A stretch of 64,000 bases of DNA from Acanthosepion pharaonis (GCA_903632075.3 CAHIKZ030005640.1:350001-414000); one strand, 5' to 3'. Counted from the first letter of the stretch, positions 11,500 through 24,412 are shown. Made by a program: numbers and translations. Notes: generated by a model from the sequence alone, not told the origin.

Positions 11500-12033
11500 A
11501 CAGAAATTCCTAGCTTTAATTGAAAAAACATTTCCCTGTTAATAGTAGACTTAGTAAAATATTTAATAAAAACACCCTAAAATTAAGTTAACGTTGCACT
11601 GAAAATCTAGAAAGTATATAAAAAAAAACACAATAATAAAATCCTGAATAAACCCCCATGCCAGAATAGTATTAATAAAAACGCTACACTTAAATTAGAC
11701 AAAAACAATGAAAAATTATGAAATTGTAGAAACCCAGAAGACTGCCCATTAGAAATTAAATAAGTGCTCCTTCAACAATATAAATAAAAGAAATCAGACA
11801 TCTCTATCTAAATATTTTTTTTGTATTTGAAGGAAATCAATAAAACACCAAAAGTAAAACGGAAAATTATTAACAAAACAAGAACTTGTAAAACTTGGGA
11901 TGACCCATGCCCTTTATGCCTACATGAAAAAGTACACATTAACAAGTTTCTAAATGATGAAAACTTATTAAACAATAGACATGAGTTAACGGTTTTTTGC
12001 CGACATCATCAGATTTTCGCATTGAATAATTAG
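11500..12033 (+). pseudogene. PLE GIY-YIG endonuclease, broken
   Basis: Continues the PLE coding order after the RT. Seen in shifting frames: LEQKFLALIEKTFP (about 11500), NCRNPEDCPLE (about 11720, where the first Cys codon of the CNCR motif has become TGA), TSLSKYFF (about 11800), then an open frame to 12033 with TWDDPCPLCLHEKVHI and ELTVFCRHH. These Cys/His positions are typical of the endonuclease part of Penelope elements, which nicks target DNA. The GIY and YIG strands themselves are deleted between about 11770 and 11800. Compare the better copy at 45091-45771. Confidence 0.82.
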
Positions 12034-12455
12034 CATAAAATCAAACAAACAATAAAATAAGAAATACAAATTTTAAACTCCATGGTTTAAATAAATAGTT
12101 TAATGCCCTACCCAATAATAATAAAAAAAGATAACCCATCATGAAGTCGCCAAAAAAACAAATGTTAGCGAATTATTTTCAGAAAAAAGTAAAAAACAAA
12201 AAAAAATAAAATAAATCTCCAAAGACACTTAACAAGACTAGACGATGTCATCTTCCGCTTTGAATGTAGACACTTCAACCTTACCCTGACTTGACCTCTT
12301 TGAATGTAACTGAGATATTGATACAAATTATTAACCCTTACGTCCCTTTTCTTTAAATAAATGCTCTAGCCGTTACCATAGTAATTTCGATGTTAATAAT
12401 GAATATGCTTATAAAACGCGTAAATTTCAGGAATTAGTTATCTCAAAAAATATTT

Positions 12456-12531
12456 CGCTTGAAGATGGAACAGAGCTTGGTACTTTAATTCAATTTAATT
12501 CAAATAATTATATTGAAGATTTCGGCTCTTG
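12456..12531 (-). repeat. PLE inverted terminus, right
   Basis: Begins CGCTTGAAGATGGAACAGAG and ends TTCGGCTCTTG, the reverse complement of the left terminus. Confidence 0.85.
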
Positions 12532-12567
12532 TTTTGTAGCGATTGTTTTATTTTTTTGTATTTCTAG

Positions 12568-12910
12568 TGTGGAGAGATTGCGCTTACATTTGTAAAAAAC
12601 GCCGCAAGAGGACGATTCTCAAGCCAATAAATTGAGAGTGACATCCTCTGTCATGCTCTTTTTCCTTTTTCTCTCACTGACGGTAGGATGTAGGTTGGTC
12701 GAGAAAACCGATTTATCTGTAGGGAAAGCACACATATGCGTACGCACGTAGGCTTCTTTCACTCCATGCTTTCTCCTACCCGAAAATACACAGACACAAA
12801 CATTTCACATGTTTAAATGTATTCTTCATTCATGTTCATTATTTTTATAACACGGAACAATAATCTATTGTCTATGTATGCACTTACATTGTTAATACAT
12901 ACTTACCGTG

Positions 12911-12943
<33 letters not shown>

Positions 12944-13052
12944 TGATAATTTGTTCATTTATTACGCGAAGTTACATTCTCCGTCCGCCATTTCTGCTGT
13001 GGGAAAAACCTACCAGGAGACACTCGTCTTTCACCTAAACCCTCCCGCAACA
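12568..13052 (+). repeat. Left LTR
   Basis: Shares with 14275-14769 the order TCTGTCAT-CTCTTTTTCCTTTTT, GTAxGATGTAGGT, GTTTAAATGTATTCTTCATTC, TCTATTGTCTATGTAT, GCCATTT-TGCTGTGGGA and ACCAGGAGACAC. A short (TA)n run at 12911-12938 sits inside this copy and is absent from the other. Confidence 0.75.
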
Positions 13053-14274
13053 GATTGGTGAACTCAACATGATATTTTTCTACTGGATACAGAAACACAC
13101 AAAGCTGTATAAACAAACCCATGCATCGTTTAGACATTTTTTTTTAAACAGAGAGCTTCAACCCTACAGTATCTCATACGGTGTACACTAACCACTTCAA
13201 ACAAAATAAAATTACACTTTCAACATTTGTGACCTCATCAAAAGATCAAAATTGAGTATTTCAAATATCAAAAGCGCGTCTACAGAACGTAACTATCTGA
13301 ACAAATCTTCTCAAGTCATCAAATGTATTTTCTTTGCAACAAGTGTGACCCCACAATATCCTTAATCGCCATTCCAATTATTACTACGATGGCACTGTCA
13401 GTAGTCAAACAACATGCATCTCAACTCTGCTGCTTTTGCTTGACAATTTCTCTCTCCCAGGCCATTACACCTAACGCAACTGGCAGACATCACACATTTT
13501 TCTTTTTTTTTTACCTAAAGGAAAATTACGACATTCACCTTACAAGTTTGAACAAAGCAAAACCCAACTTATTTTCTTCAAAAATACAATTAAACCTACG
13601 CGGATCACACGAGAAAATAAGACTCAAACATATGAATGTTAACTCCATTTTCAACTTAAAACAACAAGCTTTCACCTTGGCTCAACAGCTAAAAATGTGA
13701 AATAATTCCAAAGGCGACTCTCTGAACTTTTCCACTCTTCAAAGATCTTCAATTCTTCGAAGATGTTAACACGAACAAATTAAGAAAACTGCAAGTACGA
13801 TTCAATAATAGCCGTTGATAGACGAGAAAAATCATCAATAAAAACAGATATCTTCAAATGTATTCGATACTCAGTAATGATTTTACAAACATCGTTCCCA
13901 AAACATTACATATCGAAGCTTCTATTAAAATATTATGCACCAAACCCTTCCACGCTCAGCACAAAAATGAGGATTCCAAACAAAACCAATTAAAATATGG
14001 AGCATTGGAAAACAACAACATTTTTATAATACCAACTGTTGAACAATCTTTTTCAAACTACCGACATATCTTGCAGGACGTGCTACAACTCAGAGCCATT
14101 AGGGCATTATATAGCACCATGATGACGCAATATATTTTCATCGATATGCTTAAACACACATCACAACCACTGTGTTCAAATCTTTTTCATGTCAATAAAA
14201 GAGACAAAACAAACATACACAAACTTCATGAATATGTGGGTAGAATATAATTCTTCATATCTGGAGGAGAGCAT
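13053..14274 (+). other. Internal region of the small LTR element
   Basis: Two plus-strand open frames (125 codons at 13323-13700 and 130 codons at 13858-14250) lie between the LTRs. The first has a short Cys-rich start (FLCNKCD), but I recognise no gag zinc knuckle, protease DSG/DTG or pol motif in either. They may be decayed gag, or open by chance. Confidence 0.4.
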
Positions 14275-14769
14275 TGTGGAGTTACCCCACTTATTTTCCT
14301 AAAAAATTGCCGCTAAATGAAGCTCAGTAAGCCTATAAATAGAAAGTGATATTCTCTGTCATACTCTTTTTCCTTTTTCACTCACAAATCGTAAGATGTA
14401 GGTCAAACGGTGAAAACTATTCCCTACTGGGGAAAGTACGCACGCGCACGCAGGCGCATACACAAATTTAATTTAATTTTTTTTAGGATTTCTCTTACTA
14501 GAAACTACACTTGTACTAACAATTCACTAGTTTAAATGTATTCTTCATTCAGCTTAATTGTGGTGTATCAGGCGACAATATTCTATTGTCTATGTATACA
14601 CTTCTTTTGCTGATAATAGTTATCGTTTGTTTTAATATAGAGTTTTGTTTTTATTTTTAGTATTTATTATCCGGACACACATTTCGTGTACGCCATTTTT
14701 GTTGTGGGATAATTCTACCAGGAGACACGTGTTTTCCTCCTAAACACTCACCCATTATTTCTCACAACA
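14275..14769 (+). repeat. Right LTR
   Basis: Diverged copy of 12568-13052 with the same TG...CA ends. Confidence 0.75.
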
Positions 14770-16230
14770 CTTGTATCGTTGTGGTTTTTTAGTGATATAA
14801 TTATTCAGTATAATATTGCTGTTGTGTAATATCGATTTTCAGATGTTCCTAATAGCACTATAGCTGATCTTTAAGTTATTTTTGTTTAAAATAGTCTTTA
14901 ATATTGCAGAAATATTGAAAAAGTTTAAGTATTGAATTTATGAAAATTCTGGCGTAATTTGTTTGTACATTACAGCTGTAAACGGGATGTTTATTTTTAC
15001 CTAATTCATTTTTTCTCAGTATTTCATACATACTTGTTGTTGCTTTGTTCTAAGACTTTTATATATTTAATTATTTTATTTTTATCATATGTTTCTTAAT
15101 TATGGAGTTAGTGGAAAATATAAATTCTATAGATTTGTATACGTGTATTAATATGAAGGGATGATTATTATTTCGAAAATCCGAGTATGTATTTCACCTG
15201 TCTTGGCTTCATCTGATAGTATACGATCAAATATGTTGCGTGTGTATGTATCTGAGTGTGCTTAAAATAATAAAATCTTATATTTTCTCCCAAGCTGACG
15301 TTGTTCGTGAGTAAAAAAGAGAAAGAAAATGAGTTACTTTTCGAACAATGGAGAACGCATTGATAAAAGCAAATTCTTTTTTTTTAATATTCTACCTGTT
15401 CTTAAGGATTTCTATCTCTACACTTAAGGAACCGAAAATAAAATGTTAAAATATTTGTTTTAAATTCACTGATTTTCTTACTCTTTTCTATTCACGAGGT
15501 ACGCCTATTTTGGAAAAAATATAAAATTACACTATTTTAAACATACACAAATGCATACACGCTCAACGCATTTTTCGTCTTTGATCTGAGGAAGCCAAAA
15601 CAGGAGGAATGCATGGTCGCATGTTTCTTTCTAAACATTTTTTTCCAAATAATAATTTAAAAGTCTGTCGAGATTATACATTCACATTTATAAAACACAC
15701 ACACACTCACACACACACACACACACATATATATAAACAACGTGCCAGGTCGCGTACACAATTCCGGAAAATCCTTGTTTTAAACACAACTATGCTTAAA
15801 CATTAAAACAATAAACAAAAACTAAAAAATCTTGAAGCTTTATACATAAAACTATTGAAACCTAACCTCAACAAAATAAACTATGAAATCTCCACAAATA
15901 TTCTTAAATGCCAATAATTGATAAACGAATCTATTGGTTTATACCAATGGCTTCACATACTTAATACTTCTCGTTTTAATTCTCGCGTTGTCATGTGTGA
16001 CGTCACGAGCTGTGACGCGATTTCCCCATCCGCGTCTAGTATACGCGTGTTAATCGTTGCTTTGAAATTTTTCATGCAACAAATACAGACTATCAATATT
16101 GTTCCGTGTATTGGTTGATATATCGAAAAGTAATTGTCATCTTTGATAATGGCTTATATAAGCCGAAAAGCTTAGATTGGATTAAAACATGTATCAATAT
16201 GGTGAATACCTTTCGTCTTTCAATGATAAT

Positions 16231-16231
16231 G

Positions 16232-16293
<62 letters not shown>
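16231..16293. repeat. (AT)n microsatellite
   Basis: Pure AT run of about 60 bp. Confidence 0.95.
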
Positions 16294-16296
<3 letters not shown>

Positions 16297-16512
16297 TAAC
16301 TAGACTCGTTTCGAAAAACCCTCGAATTTTTGATTTGCTAATCAAATCAATCTCGAGAGAAAAAATGTTTTAAAAAAAGAAAGAGCTACAAACATGAACT
16401 TCTGCCGACAAAAAAAATCGCACAGATGCAGGTCTGAAGCCCAAAAAAAAAACCCGATACGAGTAACAACTAACTAACAAAAGAGCTCAATACAACCGTA
16501 GAGCAGACGTTT

Positions 16513-16783
<271 letters not shown>

Positions 16784-18261
16784 AAATAAATGAAATATCA
16801 TAAATAATGCAAATACCATAATTTGAAAACAATTTTTCTGCACGTTGTCATTTAATATTACCAAAACTTTGGCGTTTGTATCGCGTCTGTATTTATTATT
16901 CTGTGTTTTCTGCTCCTAATTTAACGTTAATTAAACTTCAACTTCATTTTGATATATTTATTTAAAACTCTCATGTCTCTGATACATTTTTCAGAGATCA
17001 TTATTCTTTATTTATGATTTTTTACCACTCGATGATTCGCTTCCATTGTAAATCATTCTGTCTTCTGTATCTGTCGTTTTTATCTTTTTTTATTTATTTC
17101 GCTAACATATTCAGTGGTTATGGTGTGCAATACTGAAATAAAATTTCAGCTTTTAATGAATAGATTATCCTTTGTTTCATCTATGGTGATATCTTAATAT
17201 ATTATTTACCTTGTATATTTCATGCGTATTTCCACCTAACCTCAGTTTTATAGTGTGTTAAATAATTTTATATCGTTATATGATATATCAATAGATGATA
17301 ACTTAAAATCGTGCACGAGATAATATAGATATATACCTATATTTGAACAATACCAACGGGTAGACTTTGTGGTTTAACTGGTAAGTAGATGTGCATGTTG
17401 AGTGTTATTTCAAATCACGTTTGTCTCTAGTATTTTTTCCGATTCATGCTGCTTGCTAAAATTATATCGTTCTTGTTTCTGTTTAAACTATTATTCTTTC
17501 AACTAAATAGATGAACAATTATTATGAAGTCTTATTTTGCAAAGCGACATTATTATTGAATTACACATGAATATTTCCTGGTTTTATTCTTTAATAAAGA
17601 TAATACGAACTTTAAGCAAATATTAATTTTATTTTTTCTCCTTTTTCCCAAAGTTCTAAAGGATCACCCCAAATTCGGATTGGTTAAGCATAATTCTCCA
17701 AATGGCTTTCTTTAGGATAAACTATATGGCTTTCTTTTCTATAGGTTGACCATAATGCTTTAACGGTTATTAATGAATTTTTCGATCAGGGTTTAAATAA
17801 GAACGACGATATTCGGTCAGTGGCTGTAGATATTTTGATGACGTTTCATAAGTCATGGAATGCTGGCCTTCACTAGCTATGCTCATTCTGTACGAATATT
17901 TTAGTTAATCCAAACGTGATTAAGAAATCGTGTAATGAAGATCGTGTTGAAGAAACACGCTTTTAGATTATATCAAATTAATGCTGGGGTTCTCCAGAGC
18001 TCTATCCGTTGACAACACTGTTTATCTTCATTAACATCGTTCCCGATGTCGTCACTGATCTACTAGGTATTTATGCTGATGACACAATTACTTTCTTCTG
18101 CGTTAATAGAATGAATATGTCCGACATAGTAAAACGGACAGTTACTCTCTAAAATGTTATCTGGTTCAAATACGGCTTGTAAATTTTAAAGTTTGACAAA
18201 CGGCTATCACTGCATGTCTTTGGTCTTACATCTTCCCCTGACACATAGCAATAATTAACGC

Positions 18262-18370
18262 TACACGTGAAGCAAAATCGATAGTACACACTACATAACT
18301 TGATCGATCATTGCATGTAGGGCAAAACCAATTGTACTCTCTACACATCTAGATCAATCTTGCACACGCG
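18262..18370. repeat. Two-unit 53-bp tandem repeat
   Basis: GTGAAGCAAAATCGATAGTAC and GTAGGGCAAAACCAATTGTA head two units that both run on to GATC(A/G)ATC-TTGC. It lies inside the insertion that splits the LINE. Confidence 0.5.
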
Positions 18371-18479
18371 TTTTATACCTACGTGCACTTCTCTCATCAG
18401 TGCACACTTTCGTTTGCACTTATTCTTTTTTTTCTTAAGGAAAGATATAATTTGTGCCGTCAAGTTAATGCAAACTAAA

Positions 18480-18840
18480 CTATTTCAGTACCAAAACGAG
18501 AAATCCACGGGAAAAACTGATTTTTTTTCGTAATGTATTTATGACACATGGGGGTGTCAGTTTTGATTTTGAGTTGATTGATCTAAACACAAATTATGTG
18601 CAAATTCTCATCGGAATGCTGCTAACCACTACAACTGAAAGACTAATGGGACAGCAAGGTCTTCATGGGTCATCTTGGGGTGCCCTTATATAGTTTTCAA
18701 AATCTGATAATCATTTTTGATTAATTTTCAAATTGTAACATACATGTAAAATTCAGTCGAAATCAAAGCAATTTGAAAATTTGGGGGTCTCTTTGGTTCA
18801 CCCTAGGGGTCCCAAATTTCAAGCCAAAGGACAGATTTAA
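18480..18840. repeat. Unnamed repeat splitting the LINE
   Basis: Non-coding block between the two LINE halves, with GGGGGTGTCAG, TTGGGGTGCCC and CCTAGGGGTCCCAAATTTCA phrases. No terminal repeats were found; identity unknown. Confidence 0.35.
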
Positions 18841-19399
18841 GACTAATATTAATTGAAATAATAAAGCACATCTTTTTGTAAGTTTTCCATTTCATTGACT
18901 TTATGACCAAGGCTGTAAAAAAATTGACAGCTCTACTGGGAAGGAAAATTGGTAGACTGTGTCGTGTAAGAGATGTTTTTCTTCAAAATCTGTCTTACTC
19001 ATTTATAAATCTACTATTCGACTATTCATTGAATATTGCTGTCTTATTTGGACTAGGCTTCTTTCAATATATCTCAAGATTTTCGATAAAATCCAAAGAA
19101 GCATCAGTAATATTATCTGTCCCAACCTGACTGACTAGATGTGTATTCCGTGTTTTTCTATAAACATTTTCATGGCAATTATTCTCATGAGTTTTCCCCT
19201 TTGATACATCCACTTCCAGACTTTAAGCTTACTACTAGATTGGAAACGTTTTACTGTTCAATTAGCTTGATTGAACCTAAGTCATATTCTTATAGTTACA
19301 TTTATCATACTATCACCTGTGTAACTCTCTTCCGGTTTCTTGCTGTCCTGCCGCCTAAAATATTAAAATTTAAAATCGCGATTTTATGTCTCCTTTAAT

Positions 19400-20070
19400 T
19401 CTGTTCTTTTGTTGTTCTTTTTCATCACTAGACTATTTTCATTATATTCCACTCGCAGTAACCCTTTGCGTCTTAGTTACATTATCTCATTGGTTGGTGT
19501 AAAAAGAATTAAAAAGACTGGTATAAAAAACGCATCATTTTCAATTGAACACAGGAAGATATTAGAGTCTGTCTATATTTAATGCAAATACTGTAGGAAG
19601 ATATTACTTAACAACAATAGAATTAATTAAGGCCCAGAATATTTCCTAGTAACCAAATAAATATATTGCCTGAAAAGAAAAATATATTTAAACAATAATA
19701 ATGAAAATGCTTTTGACACAAAAAAGTCTGCGAAAATCTGTTCAGTTGTTTGTTTTCAATTGACATTGCATTTTTATATTTCCCTTGTAAGCAATAAGAA
19801 ATGAAAAAATATTTCATTAAAGGCTCAATGCATGTTCGAATCAATAGAAACCATAGACTGTTTCATGCTTTTTAAAAGATTATATTTCTACACTAATCGT
19901 TTACATATAACTCATCCGCTTACATATAAATCATCTGCTTACATCCCTTTACTATGCACCTAGTACTCATCCCTGATCAATCCATTGAAGAAGTCAAACT
20001 TTTAGAACAGATCTCAAATCATGCGCTGAAGACACTGGGGTGCCCTGGAAGATGTCTAGTTACATTATTA
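19400..20070. other. No recognised feature
   Basis: AT-rich, no coding or RNA gene recognised. TTACATATAA-TCATC-GCTTACAT occurs twice near 19905 and 19922. Confidence 0.5.
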
Positions 20071-20076
20071 TATTGC

Positions 20077-20484
20077 TGTTATGGTCCAGGTCCTTGTACC
20101 ACGGTGATGGTCCAAGGTAGAACCAATAAAGAAAAACTCGAACACGTATATGGAATAACACAGATATATTACAAACAGGAATATATATATAGAGAATTAG
20201 AAAGTGTTAGTACGAACAATCAGGTTTAGTAGGGAGTACAATGTAGTCTCAACCAGTATTACTATTCCAATGTCTTGTAGTAATTGTCTGAACGAGACTC
20301 TGTTTCGGACTGTCTCTGACTCGACTGACTGATTCACTCGCTCTGACTGACTGACAGACTCCTTACGGACTTCTGACGCACCTCACTCCAGACTTCAGAC
20401 TGAACTCTCTGCTTCCTCGTGAGGCGCGGTATTTATTACGTATGAAATAGTCCATTATGTTATCATGGGTAAGGTCCCATAACA
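20077..20484 (-). mobile_element. Solo LTR with perfect 5-bp TSD
   Basis: On the minus strand the 408-bp unit starts TGTTATGGGACC and ends GGACCATAACA, giving TG...CA and longer imperfect inverted ends. It is flanked on both sides by ATTGC (20072-20076 and 20485-20489). This is the expected product of recombination between the two LTRs of an inserted element. The first 90 bp (20484 down to 20394) are about 90 percent identical to 63514-63603. A CAGTCAGTCAG-type simple stretch lies in the middle. Confidence 0.88.
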
Positions 20485-20489
20485 ATTGC

Positions 20490-22959
20490 GATATACGTCT
20501 TGTTCTGTTCATATTTATTTGAATTAGGCTTTTCTGCTCTCGCCACAATTAAGTGCAAAAAGAGAAGAAATCTGCAATGTATTAACGAGGAAATTGGAGT
20601 TTGCCTATGAAATATACGCCCAAACATTGAAGAAATCACTAAGAATCACAAGAATGAATAAACTTAATGTATGTTTCATTTTATATCTTTTTAGTACATT
20701 ATTTCTTTCCTGCAATATTTGACTTCATTATAACTTATTTTTCAGAAATTTGTATATAGTGCGCCTAGAATTATTGGTAGGATCTTAAGTGCGCCCTGAC
20801 TCAAAAAAAATTGACACCATTGCTTTAAAAGAAGCATTGGCTAATATCAATATATATCTTTGGCACTTTGTCCAACAAGGCGAATCGTGTGTCTTTTCGC
20901 TGCAAGTCTCGACCATCAGAATGTCCTTTGAGAAATCTATGAATACAATGAAAAAGTTTGTGTTGTGTCTGAGGAACTACGTTTATGATGGTAATGTTTT
21001 ATTTAAAATGATCGTTTTAAGAAAAAGTAAAATCTCAACGTATTCACGATTGCTATATTGTTATTTACTTTATTGACATGCAGATTAATTTTCTCATCGT
21101 TGTTGTTAATATTACGTTTTGGTCGTCATGCCATCCGGACTTCATTAGATATATGACCATCCGAGTAATCTGTAGGGAATTTTGAACAATATGTTTTATT
21201 ATTATTTATTACTATTCCACTGTCTATGTATAAGTATATATCGTCTAGTATTACGCAGTTTTTGTTTCTTGACCCGTTTACAATGAGATAAAGTACACAT
21301 TGTTCGACCAAGGTTTTGGTGTCAAAACCCATCAAATTCATGAACCAACCAACACTGTAATCCATTAGCCTAGTGGGGCAATTCCGTGTGAAGAATTTGG
21401 AGCCTAACACCTGATCTGGCTGCTAATGAGTGCTGCCGATTGTTATGCGTCACTACACTCATGGAAGGTTCACTCAGATTCTACTGTTAAATACCTCTTG
21501 ATATAAGTCGTTCTTTTTTATTATATCATTATATTGCCTCTTTATCTTCCTATCGAGATATTAGTTTCGTTTTATCAAATAAAACAAATCTACGAGTATT
21601 GATTATAAACTCCTTTGGAAATATTACTGCTGAGAATAGGTAATATAATATTATCTAAAATATATTGATATATGTATATATATATATAAATACGTTGATA
21701 AGTTATTCGTCTATATAATACGCTCATAGAGGAATAGGATATCGCTTATAATATAGAAAAGACTAATTATCATTTTGGTGTTTTCAGATTAATCATTTCC
21801 CCTATTATTGATGTTATACAATAATGATTTGATTGATACGTTCTTAAAAGTTATTTCATTTCTTGTCAATGAAGCCATCGTTACAACCATTTGCCCAGAT
21901 TATTTCAAACTATATATAAAAGGTTTTCCCAGGGATTTCTGCGGGAAAAACAGGCAGATGTTAGTGTATTCTAAGTTAAAAGACGAGTCAGATATCATCT
22001 AGGTGAATGTCGGACTATTATAATTTCAGCATTACTTGTACAGATGTGCAATATATTTATTGATTTGTTTTCTTACAGTTTATCATCGTTTTTTTGGTCA
22101 TATATGCTGGAATTTGATTCGGATAGTAGGCGGTTTTACTCATTTTCTCAAGCGGTCGCAATTTAATTACTGACCAGTCTCCACATTGCTTAACTTCTCT
22201 AATCAAACAGAAATCGGTATCTTCAGCGTAACATGACTGTAATCGTGTAGGATGTAACCTCGAATTAAATACCACGATTTTGAAGAAATCTGAAAGTGAT
22301 TCCTATAGATATCTGCAATAAACAGATACTGAAATTTTGGTAAAGTAAAATACACATGCACTGATAGAAAAGCAGAATATTCGTCGCATTTTCATTGATT
22401 TCCATCACTGCTTATGCGTAGCAAAATTAAATCAAATCACAGAAATATACTACTTTAATGAAAATCATTTCTTTTACGACATATTTAATTTAAAATATAT
22501 TGTGTTAGAAATATAGACATAATTCTTTAGAATTTTACATATTCCATTTCATACAATCGAATATATTCGTAAATTCTCAAAGATTTCTCAATACTATACT
22601 TCATTAAAATTAGCAATATATTTTTTTATTTATATAATTCTTTACAACATATGTTATATATTAAAGAAATGCTTCATCTACATTCTGAGGATAGCAATGA
22701 AATATATAAAATTATCCTCCAAAATATGCATCAATATTTTGGAAGAAATATTGTATATATTATGAAGTTACTTTCTTTATTGTCAATATTCAGAAACCAC
22801 AAAACTGATGACATGCATTACCTTGTCCATAAAGAGGAAAGAGGGTGAGTGACACTAAAATATCTCTAAAATAATCAAAGAAACTGTGAGAGCGGTATTA
22901 CTATCTGGATGTAACAAATTATTTATTATGTCTTTGAAATATTACAAAAAAACGCACAC

Positions 22960-23038
<79 letters not shown>

Positions 23039-23840
23039 GAAAATCACTGAAATAACCTGGAGAACCACCACAACTGATTTCATCAAATACAGAACAATAG
23101 AATCCAGAACAAATGGTGTTTCATGGAAAATTTCACAATAAATTATTTTAAAATACCTAGTATATCAAAATTATATTTACTTTTTTTAAATATCGCAATA
23201 AAATAATTTTAAAAATGTTTAAATATTTAAAAATTGATCAACATAAATCTTATTATAAATACTATTTCATTTTAATGGATAATGACGTATAGAACACTTT
23301 CTTTTTTATATGCTTCAGCCCAAATGTTATGCCTTTTATAAAATATCATTTCATATAAAACTGAAAGAAAACATAAAATGAGACGAAATTTCATTCCACG
23401 TTTATTTCTTAGACACGTAGAAGGAAGTGAGACATAAACCCAGTCGGAATTTATTTTCTCCTATAGAATTTATCATTTATAAATTAAACTTCTGTTTTAT
23501 TTATTCTCATTGTTAAAGTAGTTCACATAAATATTTTTATATTGCTGACATTTTTATTTCAATGGTTATGTAGTTTCTATTTAATAGAATGCAGTGTATT
23601 TAATAAAATGGCTGTATTTTTAATGGAATGGAAGTGTATTTAATAGAGAATAAGTGTATTTGTACATACCCTCCGTAAAATGATATTAATATTTCAGTAA
23701 ACAAATACACCCCAAAATAATTCGCGGCAAATCATTTATTCGACTTGACTTTCCGCAAATATTTATATTTATGTTTTAACTATTAATTTTCTTTTTAAAT
23801 TAAACAGCGTTTCTAAGTATGTAGGTTGCCACGTCAACAA
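20490..23840. other. No recognised gene
   Basis: Several open frames of 60-95 codons (for example 20789-21076 plus, 21126-21410 minus, 22057-22275 minus) show no family motif and no splice-flanked exon pattern I could support. One (AT)n run lies at 22963-23035. A short block at 23560-23665 repeats GTGTATTTAATAGA three times. Confidence 0.5.
22963..23035. repeat. (AT)n microsatellite
   Basis: Pure AT run of about 72 bp. Confidence 0.95.
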
Positions 23841-23843
23841 ATT

Positions 23844-24412
23844 TTCCTTAGTATTTTTGGTTAATTTGCAGTTTACAACCCGCGCTCAGTTCGCGTTAAA
23901 ATTTCCAGAATACTTACATGTATGTGTAATTGTTCATGATTCATTCAAATCTGGCTTGATGCCGTTTTAGAGTTATCGAGAGTAAAAGTTCGGATTCATT
24001 CGGGTGCAGCCATTGCTGGCGTTGTTTGCATACATTCGCGGTCGAAAGCTATGATTAGAATATTCACTTTTCTTGATTCTTGTGCATTCTATATAGTCCT
24101 CTTGCGTAGTAATTTAGACAAATTAAGACGAGTAATATCAGTAACAAGAAGTCCATTAACTAAATTCTTCGGGGCTTACCTTTGCGCAACGAATGTATGC
24201 AAACAACGCCAGTAATGGCTGCCAACAACGGCGTGAATAAATCCGAACTTTTACTCTCGATAACTCCAAAACAGTAGATTTTATCAAATTTATCAAGTCA
24301 TTTTCGAATGAAGCATGTACATTTACACCTAAATATAAGTATTCGTGAAATTATTAATGCGAAGTGAGCGTGGGTACTAAACTGCAATTTAACCGAATTT
24401 TTCACACCCTGG
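23844..24412. repeat. Large imperfect palindrome
   Basis: The left arm (23844-24048) and right arm (24175-24412) are inverted copies separated by about 125 bp. Matching blocks, left then right reversed, include TTGCAGTTTA, CTTACAT/CTTATAT, ATTCAAATCTGGCTTGAT, GAGTTATCGAGAGTAAAAGT, CGGATT(C/T)ATTC and GGCGTTGTTTGCATACATTCG. Identity looks close to 75-80 percent overall and much higher in the inner 100 bp. It could be a foldback-type element or an inverted duplication. If transcribed it would form a long double-stranded RNA hairpin. Confidence 0.82.

Larger units (their letters stand above)
10560..12531 (+). mobile_element. Penelope-like element with inverted termini
   Basis: The ends are inverted copies: 10560-10625 on the left matches the reverse complement of 12456-12531. 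Shared motifs are CAAGAGCCGAAAAC/ATCTTCAATATAATTATTTGAATT and GCTCTGTTCCATCTTCAAGCG, with about ten mismatches or gaps. Between them lie reverse transcriptase and GIY-YIG remnants in the order normal for Penelope elements. Penelope copies often carry terminal repeats in direct or inverted arrangement, and this fits. The internal part is about 1.8 kb against roughly 2.5 kb or more for a full coding element, so it is 5'-truncated. Confidence 0.85.
12568..14769 (+). mobile_element. Small LTR retrotransposon, old
   Basis: Two diverged direct repeats of about 490 bp, each beginning TGTGGAG and ending ACAACA (canonical TG...CA), flank 1.22 kb. A purine-rich GGAGGAGAG lies at 14262-14270, just before the right LTR, as a polypurine tract should. 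No recognisable gag, protease, RT or integrase block was found inside, so it is either non-autonomous or too decayed to read. Flanking 5-mers (TCTAG and CTTGT) do not match, consistent with age. It begins 37 bp after the PLE ends. Confidence 0.72.
17740..19400 (+). pseudogene. CR1/jockey-like LINE reverse transcriptase relic
   Basis: Read across frames: FDQGLNKN and VDILMTFHKSWNAGLH (motif A region, normally L-D-F-x-KAFD-x-VWH), NAGVLQSSI (normally AGVPQGS), LFIFINIVPDVVTDLLGIYADDT (motif C, YADD at 18072-18083), NRMNMSDIVK and VFGLTSSPDT (about 18215). After about 600 bp of unrelated repeat DNA the C-terminal part resumes: KKLTALLGRKIGRLCRVRD (18903), FYKHFHGNYSHEFSPLIHPL (19153), then DFKLTTRLETF, FRFLAVLPP. 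These fit the post-RT region of CR1/jockey-type LINEs. Multiple stops and frame shifts; no endonuclease domain was seen upstream. Confidence 0.8.

Noticed and set aside
13323..14250. Possible gag or env genes in the small LTR element
   Set aside because: No zinc knuckle, protease, RT or membrane-protein pattern could be read; kept only as an internal region.
18840..19140. Independent small gene at 18903-19130
   Set aside because: Its translation matches the post-RT region of the LINE and continues it; not a separate gene.
20789..21076. Possible exon ending at a GTAATG donor
   Set aside because: The frame has no family resemblance and no matching acceptor-flanked partner exon was found.
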